In this document: positions 1-5,930 of the stretch, one piece after another | Layout: each line of letters begins with the position of its first letter | How positions within the stretch are numbered: the first letter of the stretch is position 1 | Source: Spirochaetaceae bacterium | GTDB lineage: Bacteria; Spirochaetota; Spirochaetia; Treponematales; Breznakiellaceae | Length of the DNA stretch: 7,658 nucleotides | NCBI GenBank assembly: GCA_031273985.1 | Contig: JAISQV010000225.1 | Span: 1-7,658 of the forward strand | Direction of reading: 5' to 3' | The notes under the pieces: generated by a model | Seen by the model: the letters and a program-made list of their open reading frames with translations, nothing else | What the model was told of the DNA's origin: nothing | The model's database searches: none | Position numbers and translations under genes: made by a program

Positions 1-2
1 CG

Positions 3-1883
3 GGGGAGGATATGCCGGCGGAGAGTTTTCTGCGGGCCCTGGGCCGCGCGGCGGGGGTAACGGTGCTGCACGACGCCCTGCCCCGGACGGCGCTGAGCCT
101 TGATATTCGGGATCTTCCGCTGCGGGAGGCGCTGGAGGTGCTTTTGGTGATGCTGCCGGATTTTACGCTGGAGGAGGGGGGCGCTTATTACTATCTGCGG
201 AGGAAGGCCGCCGCCGTTGCCGGGACCGGCCCGCCCCGGACCGCGGCGGCGGAGCGGATAAGCCGGGAGGGGGAGCGCTACTCGGCGCATATTGAAGAGG
301 GGAGGTTTCTTGAGGTGTTGACGGAGCTTTTTCAAAAGGGAGAGCGGGAGTATTCGATCATGACCCGGACGGACGGGCCGCTGGAGAATCTGCACTTTGC
401 GGACCGGGATTTTGACAGCCTGCTCCGGCTTATTCTGGAGCAGGGGAACGGGGACTATGTGTTGAGTAACGGGGTGTACTACATCGTGGAGCTTCAGCGT
501 CGGGATGTGCTGAAAAAATTCCGGGAGATCCGGGTGCTGCATCTGAGCCATATAGCGGCGCAGGATTTTCCCTCCCTGCTTCCCGGAGACCTGGCTGCGG
601 GGAACCTTATCAAGGTGGACAAGAACACCAATACGCTGATTCTGACCGGCACGGGGGAGGAGATAAATCCTGTCGCGGAATTCGCCGCCCTGATAGACCA
701 GCCCAGGGAGGGGTTCCCCTACCGGCGTTTCGATCTGCGGTTTTACAGCGCCCCGGAGCTGCTCGCCGGCCTGCCCCAGCGTTTTGCGGCCCTTTCCCCG
801 GCGGCGGTTCCCGGGGGCCGCTCCATTGTGGCCCAGGGGCCTGAGGAAAGCCTCGATGCGCTGGGGGAGTACCTGGCCCGGACGGATCTGCGGGATCAGG
901 GCTACGCGGTGTCCCTGCGCTATATACGCATGGAGGATCTGCTGGCCAATCTGCCCCCGTCGGTAAGCGCCGAGGATATTTACGATTCCGGGTATCCGAA
1001 TTTGATATTTTTCAGCGGCTCCGAGGAGAAGCGGGAGCTTTTTCTGCGGGAGCTGGAGCTTATTGACCGGCCCCGGCCGCAGATACGCTACGAGCTTCTG
1101 GTGGTCGAATATATGAAGAGCCGGGAGCGGGGTGTAAACCGCGGTATAAGCGGCAGCGCGGAAAGGGGAGGCGCCGCCGGGACGGAGGGGGCGGAGTCTT
1201 TGACGGGCGGCGCCGCTTCCTTTATGGGGAATTTTTCAAACATCCTCAATTTGAATTTCGATGTGGTTTCCCAGTTTGGTTACCAGTTTGCCCTGAATTT
1301 GAGCGCCCAGATCGGGGAAAACACGGCCCAGGTCTACGCGGACACCACGATGAACGGCCTTTCCGGGCAGGAGATTCGTTTTCAGAACACCGATACCTAC
1401 CGCTATCAGGAATTCGAGGTGGACCCCGATACGGGGAGCCTGATACGCAGCGGCGTAACCCGTGAAATAAGCTCCGGGCTTATCGTTTCCCTCAACGGCT
1501 GGGTTTCCGGGGACGACATGATCACTATCGCGGTCAACGCCACGGTTTCCAAGCAGAACCGCAACCCCAACGGGGACGGGACGGGGATACCCTCGACCTC
1601 GGAGCGCATCATTACTACCCAGATACGCACCCCCTCGGGAACGCCCATCGTGCTGAGCGGGCTTATCAAGGAGGATTCGAGCCGGACGCTGCGGAAGATT
1701 CCCCTTTTGGGGGATATTCCCATCCTTGGGCATTTGTTCGGCAGCAACGATGATGTCCGGGAGCGGACGGAGATTGTGATATATATTGTGCCCTACCTTT
1801 TGGGCGACGAGAGCGGAACCGCCGGTACGGCCCGGCGGCTTGAGCAGTGTTACCGCCGTTTTTTTGCGGGGGGCTTCCGGTGA
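3..1883 (+). CDS. gspD: Type II secretion system secretin GspD, 5'-partial
   Basis: Outer-membrane secretin, the multimeric channel through which the T2SS releases folded proteins. The frame is open to the window edge. Numbering from the ATG at 12, residues about 3-62 form an STN/N0-like domain, and 88-160 look like a second STN-like domain. Three N1-type (KH-like) repeats follow at about 166-229, 237-292 and 297-355, and then the secretin core at about 356-598. The core ends with the family signature: GTPIVLSGLIKED at 543-555, then IPLLGDIPILGHLF at 563-576 and an EIVIYIVPYLL beta end. No signal peptide is visible although the protein must be exported, so the real start is probably upstream. 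The ATG at 12 has a GGAGG only two bases before it, too close for a good ribosome site. The tail after the core is about 25 residues, with no clear pilotin-binding S-domain. The stop overlaps the gspE GTG. The family call is secure. Confidence 0.95.
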   Translation, partial: GEDMPAESFLRALGRAAGVTVLHDALPRTALSLDIRDLPLREALEVLLVMLPDFTLEEGGAYYYLRRKAAAVAGTGPPRTAAAERISREGERYSAHIEEGRFLEVLTELFQKGEREYSIMTRTDGPLENLHFADRDFDSLLRLILEQGNGDYVLSNGVYYIVELQRRDVLKKFREIRVLHLSHIAAQDFPSLLPGDLAAGNLIKVDKNTNTLILTGTGEEINPVAEFAALIDQPREGFPYRRFDLRFYSAPELLAGLPQRFAALSPAAVPGGRSIVAQGPEESLDALGEYLARTDLRDQGYAVSLRYIRMEDLLANLPPSVSAEDIYDSGYPNLIFFSGSEEKRELFLRELELIDRPRPQIRYELLVVEYMKSRERGVNRGISGSAERGGAAGTEGAESLTGGAASFMGNFSNILNLNFDVVSQFGYQFALNLSAQIGENTAQVYADTTMNGLSGQEIRFQNTDTYRYQEFEVDPDTGSLIRSGVTREISSGLIVSLNGWVSGDDMITIAVNATVSKQNRNPNGDGTGIPSTSERIITTQIRTPSGTPIVLSGLIKEDSSRTLRKIPLLGDIPILGHLFGSNDDVRERTEIVIYIVPYLLGDESGTAGTARRLEQCYRRFFAGGFR

Positions 1884-3421
1884 ACGCTGCCGCAATGAGC
1901 GCCCCCGCAGTAAACGCCCCCGTAGCGGCGGGCGCGGCGCGGGATGTGCTGAGCCGGTACGCGCCCCTGCCTGAGGGCGATGAGCAGTACCCGGCGGCCT
2001 TTATCGAAGCCCAGGGCGCGATCAAACTTGCCGAAGGGCCGGAGCGGGTAACCGTGGGCGTTACGGGCAAGGTTACGGCGCTGACCCGGAATCTGCTCCG
2101 TAACTACCACGGGAAGGTCATAGAGTATGTGCCGCTGGAGGGCTCGGAGCTTTCCGCCTGGCTCTCCGCCAAGATGGGAGAGGCCGCCGGGGCCCGGAGC
2201 CCCCAGGCGGGCGGGACCGGGGACGGGAGCCTTTCCCTGGACAGGCTTGCCAATGACGCCCCGGTGATCAACCTGGTAAATTCCATCTGCATCGAGGGCA
2301 TACGCTCCGGCGCTTCGGACATACACCTTGAGGCGGGGCCCTCCGGGGTAAGGGTGCGCTGCCGCATAGACGGGGCGCTGCGCACCGTGCGGACGATCCC
2401 CGGAGAGCGCTTCCCCGCCGTGTCGTCCCGCATCAAGATCATGGCCAATCTTAACATCCTGGAACGGCGGCAGCCCCAGGACGGGCGCATCACCGTAACC
2501 GTGGGGGACGAGCGGGTGGAACTGCGGGTTTCCATAGTTCCCGTTACCGGCGGGGAGTCCATCGTGCTGCGTATCCTGGGGAAGCGGGCCGCCGCAGCCC
2601 TGGGGGAGCTTGGTTTTGGGGAGGAACAGCTATCCCTGCTGCGCTCCCTGCTCCGCCTTCCCCACGGGCTGATTCTGGTGACGGGCCCGACGGGGAGCGG
2701 CAAAACCACTACCCTCAACGCCATGCTGGAGGCCATAGCCTCGGACACGGTAAAGATCATTACCATTGAGGACCCCGTGGAATTTATCGTCCCCGGCGTG
2801 AACCAGATACAGACCAACGAGGCCATAGGACTCTCCTTCGGGACCCTGCTGCGCCGGGTGCTCCGGCAGGACCCCAATGTGATCCTCATCGGGGAGATTA
2901 GGGACGGCCCCACGGCGGAGATAGCCCTGCGCTCGGCCCTGACGGGGCATCTCGTGCTTTCCACGCTCCACACCAACGACGCCGCATCGGTGATTCCCCG
3001 GCTCATCAATATGGGCCTTGAGCCCTACCTGGTAGCATCGGTGTTGAAGGGCGCCGCCGCGCAGAGGCTGGTACGAAAACTCTGCCCCCGCTGCAAAACC
3101 GCCCGGCCCGCGGAGGCGGGGGAAAGACGCATACTCCGGCTGGCGGGGATAGAGGCGCGGCAGCTCTGGCACAGTTCCGGCTGCGCGGAGTGCGGCGGCA
3201 CGGGCTTTGCCGGGCGGACGGTGATCGCCGAGGCCTTTGCCCCGGATCAGGCGCTGGAGGAATCGATCATGAAGTCCTGGAACATAACGAGCATCACCGC
3301 CCTCTTGAGGGAGCGGGGAATGAGAAGCCTTCTCCACGACGGGCTCATGAAAGCCGCCGGGGGGATAACCACCATAGCGGAAGTGGAACGGGAAGTGCTG
3401 ATCCCCGAGGCTGAGGCATGA
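1880..3421 (+). CDS. gspE: Type II secretion ATPase GspE
   Basis: Cytoplasmic hexameric ATPase that powers pseudopilus assembly. Counting from the GTG at 1880 (513 residues), an N2E-like domain (about 20-100) is followed by the catalytic core. The core has Walker A GPTGSGKT (269-276), Asp box IITIEDPVE (293-301), Walker B NVILIGE (333-339) and His box TGHLVLSTLHTND (355-367). A zinc-binding pair of CxxC motifs lies at C402/C405 and C435/C438. The stretch around ERRQPQDGR is also typical of the family. All catalytic motifs are intact. Start choice: GTG 1880 overlaps the gspD TGA as GTGA and has a G6 tract six bases upstream. An in-frame GTG at 1847 and an ATG at 1895 are alternatives with poorer ribosome sites. 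The short N-terminus lacks room for a full N1E domain, so docking to GspL may differ from the classical form. A type IV pilus PilB is the main alternative, but the gspD/F/G/K neighbours favour GspE. Confidence 0.95.
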   Translation: MNAAAMSAPAVNAPVAAGAARDVLSRYAPLPEGDEQYPAAFIEAQGAIKLAEGPERVTVGVTGKVTALTRNLLRNYHGKVIEYVPLEGSELSAWLSAKMGEAAGARSPQAGGTGDGSLSLDRLANDAPVINLVNSICIEGIRSGASDIHLEAGPSGVRVRCRIDGALRTVRTIPGERFPAVSSRIKIMANLNILERRQPQDGRITVTVGDERVELRVSIVPVTGGESIVLRILGKRAAAALGELGFGEEQLSLLRSLLRLPHGLILVTGPTGSGKTTTLNAMLEAIASDTVKIITIEDPVEFIVPGVNQIQTNEAIGLSFGTLLRRVLRQDPNVILIGEIRDGPTAEIALRSALTGHLVLSTLHTNDAASVIPRLINMGLEPYLVASVLKGAAAQRLVRKLCPRCKTARPAEAGERRILRLAGIEARQLWHSSGCAECGGTGFAGRTVIAEAFAPDQALEESIMKSWNITSITALLRERGMRSLLHDGLMKAAGGITTIAEVEREVLIPEAEA

Positions 3422-4533
3422 GGGCGCGGCGCGGCGCTGAGCCGCCCAGGATAAACGCCAGGGCGGTGCTCGAATTCACCGAAATGATGGATACCCTCCT
3501 TGCTTCGGGGCTTTCCCTGCGGGACAGCCTGGAAATGACCGCCTCGGCGGGGGCCGCTGCGGAGGGAGCTTCCGGGGCCGGAAACGCTTATCTCCGGCGG
3601 GGGAAACAAAGCGGCGCAGCTTTGGCGGCGGAGGAAATACTGTCGGGCCTGGGGCGCGGCGCTTCCTTTGCCGGAGCCCTCTGCGCCCTGGAAAAAACCT
3701 TCCCGCCGGTGTACCGGGGAATGATCTCCGTGGGCGACAAGGCGGGCTCGGTGGAAAAAATATTCCCCCGGCTGGCCGTCTTTCTCCGGGAACAGAGGGC
3801 GATCCGCGACAAGACCGCCGCTGCCCTGGCCTACCCGGCGCTGGTACTGTTCATCGCCCTGGCAGGTTCCCTGGCCCTGGCCCTGCTGGTCCTGCCCCGG
3901 CTGGAAAGCGTCTTTTCCGCCTTCGGCGGCGGCGCGGGGGAAACGGTGAGCCGCAACATCGCCGCCATAAAAACAGCTTTCCTGCGGCTGGGGGCAGGGC
4001 TCCTCGTATCGGCAACAGTGATTGTCGCGGCCAGATTCGCCGGCGGCGCGGACAGGGGAGCGGAACTGCTGGACCGCCTGATCCTCTCGCTGCCTCTGGC
4101 GGGGCGCTTCATCGTATCCTGGGAGACCCTCAATTTCAGCTTCGCCATGGAGGCCCTGACCGCCGGAGGAATCTCCGTGGAGGCGGGCCTCATCGAGGCG
4201 GAGGCCGTACTGTCGAACCGCCATTACCGGCGGGCCCTGGAAAAAGTGCGCGGCGCGGTGATGAACGGCGGCAGCCTCTCCGCAGCCTTCGCCGGCGCCG
4301 GAGTATTCCCCCCCTATTTCTGCCGCTGGGTCTCCGTGGGCGAAAGCTCCGGCAGAAGCGAAGGCGTCTTCACCCAGATACGGACCTGGTTTCAGGGCGA
4401 AATCGAAAAACAAACGCAGCGATTCCTGCTTCTCATCGAGCCGGCCCTGATTGCGATCATCGGCATCCTGATACTGATCCTGGTAACAGCGATAGTGCTG
4501 CCCCTCTTCGAGGCTTACGGGAATCTGTTGTAA
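3418..4533 (+). CDS. gspF: Type II secretion inner-membrane platform protein GspF
   Basis: Polytopic inner-membrane protein of the assembly platform, expected to contact GspE and GspL and to extrude pseudopilin subunits. It has 371 residues with two T2SSF domains. The first is at about 16-140 (FTEMMDTLLASGLSLRDSLEM, then a VGDKAGSVEKIF segment), and the second at about 232-355 (NFSFAMEALTAGGISVEAGL, then SVGESSGRSEGVF). Hydrophobic segments are at about 137-161, 188-206 and 337-362, the usual three. The N-terminal segment of about 60 residues found in many GspF proteins before the first domain is missing. This is not a start error, because an in-frame TGA lies at 3412-3414, one codon before the ATG. 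The start overlaps the gspE stop as ATGA, with GAGG at 3407-3410, which suggests translational coupling. Confidence 0.93.
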   Translation: MRARRGAEPPRINARAVLEFTEMMDTLLASGLSLRDSLEMTASAGAAAEGASGAGNAYLRRGKQSGAALAAEEILSGLGRGASFAGALCALEKTFPPVYRGMISVGDKAGSVEKIFPRLAVFLREQRAIRDKTAAALAYPALVLFIALAGSLALALLVLPRLESVFSAFGGGAGETVSRNIAAIKTAFLRLGAGLLVSATVIVAARFAGGADRGAELLDRLILSLPLAGRFIVSWETLNFSFAMEALTAGGISVEAGLIEAEAVLSNRHYRRALEKVRGAVMNGGSLSAAFAGAGVFPPYFCRWVSVGESSGRSEGVFTQIRTWFQGEIEKQTQRFLLLIEPALIAIIGILILILVTAIVLPLFEAYGNLL

Positions 4534-4547
4534 CAGTAAAAACTGAC

Positions 4548-4552
4548 GGAGG
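4548..4552 (+). promoter_or_regulatory. Strong Shine-Dalgarno site of gspG
   Basis: GGAGG eight bases before the ATG at 4561, in the 27-base gap after gspF, the only real gap in the operon. It supports the 4561 start despite the odd leader that follows. It also fits a need for more major pseudopilin than platform protein (inference). An in-frame TAA at 4531 rules out a start further upstream. Confidence 0.8.
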
Positions 4553-4560
4553 TAACCAAT

Positions 4561-5184
4561 ATGGAAAAACGCAGAACGAAAGTAAAACTACGGCAATTAA
4601 GCCGGGGGGGACGGCACAGGTGCCGCGGTCTCCCCCCCGCCTCCAGCCCGCGCTTCGCGCGGTCTTCCGGCTCCCCCCTCTGTGGGGGGCTCTGCCCCCC
4701 GCAACGCCCCCCGTTGGGGGGCTCGACGCCCCCCAAACCCCCCGGTTACGGGGGCGGAATTCCGGGGGATGAAGCTGAGGGGGGCTGGACCTTTATGGAA
4801 ACGCTCATCGTCATAGGCATAGTCCTGGTGCTCACCTCGTCGGTGGGATTCATGGCGGTTAAATACCTGGACAAGGCAAAGATAGTAACCGCCCGGAGCC
4901 AGATAGAAACCTTTTCCATAGCCCTGGACGCTTACTTCATGGACTGCGGCGAGTATCCCTCCGAGGCGGAGGGGCTTGCAGCGCTCTGGGAAAAGCCCCA
5001 GGGGGCGGGGCCTTACTGGAGCGGCCCCTATGTGGGAAAGCCTGTGCCGCAGGACCCCTGGGGGAACAGTTACGAGTACCGGCAGCCCGGCTACAACAAT
5101 GCCCCCTACGGGATCAGGTCCCTGGGGCTCGACGGCCTCGAAGGGGGCGAGGGAAACGATGCGGATATTACTTCCTGGGAATAG
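4561..5184 (+). CDS. gspG: Major pseudopilin GspG with an abnormally long leader
   Basis: Major subunit of the T2SS pseudopilus, 207 residues as a precursor. The predicted prepilin peptidase site is G75-W76 in EAEGG/WTFMETLIVIG, with Glu80 at the conserved +5 position, followed by the hydrophobic helix. The mature 132 residues are typical GspG: ALDAYFMDCGEYPSEAEGL, the PQDPWGNSYEY segment, and a calcium-site region near the C-terminus (SLGLDGLEGGEGNDADITSW). The leader is unusual at 75 residues, against about 6-25 in most prepilins. Residues about 15-68 are rich in Pro, Gly, Ser, Arg and Cys and are encoded by a block of G/C-run hairpins. The ATG at 4561 has a strong ribosome site. An ATG at 4769, close to the pilin core, is out of frame, and an in-frame TTG at 4714 lacks a ribosome site. 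The identity is secure; whether the long leader is processed is not known. Confidence 0.93.
   Translation: MEKRRTKVKLRQLSRGGRHRCRGLPPASSPRFARSSGSPLCGGLCPPQRPPLGGSTPPKPPGYGGGIPGDEAEGGWTFMETLIVIGIVLVLTSSVGFMAVKYLDKAKIVTARSQIETFSIALDAYFMDCGEYPSEAEGLAALWEKPQGAGPYWSGPYVGKPVPQDPWGNSYEYRQPGYNNAPYGIRSLGLDGLEGGEGNDADITSWE
4603..4764. repeat. Palindromic G/C-run hairpin element inside the gspG leader
   Basis: Dense series of inverted repeats, boundaries set by eye. (1) G7 at 4604-4610 can pair with C7 at 4632-4638 around an inner CGGCAC/GTGCCG pair (4612-4625). (2) CCGCGC/GCGCGG with a TTC loop (4648-4662). (3) C6 at 4673-4678 with G6 at 4684-4689, or the same G6 plus C (4684-4690) with GCCCCCC (4694-4700) around TCT. 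(4) C6/G6 around GTT (4707-4721), or GGGGGGC/GCCCCCC (4716-4734). (5) CCCCCG/CGGGGG around GTTA (4739-4754). (6) The palindrome CGGAATTCCG (4755-4764). Direct repeats ACGCCCCCC (4704, 4726) and GGGGGGCTC (4684, 4716) add to the repetitive character. The block is 162 bases, a multiple of three, and stays open in the gspG frame. It looks like a REP- or RPE-type element inserted in a gene; copies elsewhere in the genome cannot be seen from here. Confidence 0.7.
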
Positions 5185-5398
5185 GGCCCTGCAGCGCGGA
5201 GGGGAGGAAACCTGCGGGGAAGGCGGGTTCATCCTGCTGGACGCGCTGCTCTGCCTCTTTACCGCGATCCTGCTTTTGCTGCTGCTGGAGCGCTGGGGCG
5301 TCTCGGCGCTGCGGGTTTCCCGGCGGGCCCTTGAACGGAGCTGGGCGGTGGTAAGGGAGCGGAGCGGCCTTCCGGGGGAGGGGTTTAATGGAGAATAA
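5159..5398 (+). CDS. Small pseudopilin-like protein, headless, in the gspH/I position
   Basis: Protein of 79 residues starting at the ATG at 5159 and overlapping the end of gspG by 26 bases, with GAGGG at 5149-5153. It has a 23-residue leader ending CGEGG, then FILLDALLCLFTAILLLLLLERWG, a prepilin-type hydrophobic helix with Asp28 at +5 where Glu is usual. The predicted mature form is only 56 residues: the helix plus an Arg-rich, probably helical tail (VSRRALERSWAVVRERSG). There is no room for the globular head of GspH or GspI, which normally exceed 100 residues. It lies where gspH or gspI would be, and gspI (phenotype GFTLLEVL) is the closest match in the helix. The next gene has its own start and ribosome site, so a frameshifted longer gene is not obvious. 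It could be a degenerate GspI, a GspI whose head was lost, or a small scaffold protein of the pseudopilus tip. Confidence 0.7.
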   Translation: MRILLPGNRALQRGGEETCGEGGFILLDALLCLFTAILLLLLLERWGVSALRVSRRALERSWAVVRERSGLPGEGFNGE

Positions 5399-5930
5399 TG
5401 CCGCGCTGCGGGGGCCGTGCGAGGGGGAGGGGGGGAGCAGCATTCCTGAAACCCTGCTGGCCCTGGCCATTGTTTCCCTCTCCCTCCTTACTGCCCTGGG
5501 CGCTTCGAGTTCCCTCCCCCGTATCGCGCTGGAATCACGGAGGGCCCTCGTTACAGGCACCGAGATACTTCGCTTTGACCGGCGCTTCCGCGGCCTGCTG
5601 GAGGAGGTGATCATCCCCTACTGGGAGCAGCCTTTTGGCGATGCGGCGGGCGGCGTGATCCGGCGGGAGGCTCCGGCGGCGCTGGAGATTCCCTGGTACC
5701 GGGGGAGGCGGGAAAACACCATAGCCCTCAGCCTGGACGCCGGGGGCCGCATAAGCGTCCTGGCAGCGGGAGACGCTGCGCCCTTCACGAGCCCCGAAGG
5801 AGCGGAAGCGGTAGAGATAGTGCGCTCCGGCGTTACGTTTCCGGGAATACGCATCACCTGGTCCAGCCGGGACGGGAAGGCCCAAAGCTTCATTCCCCTG
5901 GGAGGAGGGTATTGGCATGAATCGCTGTAA
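5388..5930 (+). CDS. Minor pseudopilin, GspJ-like
   Basis: Protein of 180 residues, overlapping the previous gene by 11 bases, with GGAGG at 5377-5381 six bases before the ATG. The leader has 16 residues and ends GEGG, followed by SSIPETLLALAIVSLSLLTALG. Cleavage at G16-S17 puts Glu21 at +5, the residue needed for subunit docking in most pseudopilins. Ser at +1 instead of Phe is unusual. The 164-residue mature part has an extended helix (ALESRRALVTGTEILRFDRRFRGLLEEV), then a beta-rich head ending in GIRITWSSRDGKAQSFIPLGGGYW. Its place directly before gspK and its length suggest GspJ. GspH or GspI cannot be excluded because the head shows no clear family signature. With GspK and the small protein it probably forms the pseudopilus tip (inference). 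Confidence 0.7.
   Translation: MENNAALRGPCEGEGGSSIPETLLALAIVSLSLLTALGASSSLPRIALESRRALVTGTEILRFDRRFRGLLEEVIIPYWEQPFGDAAGGVIRREAPAALEIPWYRGRRENTIALSLDAGGRISVLAAGDAAPFTSPEGAEAVEIVRSGVTFPGIRITWSSRDGKAQSFIPLGGGYWHESL

Noticed and set aside
1847..1849. GTG at 1847 as the gspE start
   Set aside because: It would give a 37-base overlap with gspD and has a weak ribosome site; the GTG at 1880 with the GTGA overlap fits the operon better.
2104..3009. Minus-strand open frame of 301 codons opposite gspE
   Set aside because: The product is Ser/Arg-rich with no domain, and the plus strand carries the intact ATPase motifs.
3247..4413. Long minus-strand open frame of 388 codons opposite gspE and gspF
   Set aside because: It mirrors two well-supported genes in GC-rich sequence, has low-complexity composition and no recognisable domain.
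4604..4764. Rho-independent terminator between gspF and gspG
   Set aside because: The hairpins lie inside the coding frame of gspG and no U-run follows any of them.
4603..4764. CRISPR array
   Set aside because: The repeats are short homopolymer hairpins without regular repeat-spacer units.
4769..4771. ATG close to the GspG pilin core as an alternative start
   Set aside because: It is out of frame with the WTFMETL pilin helix.
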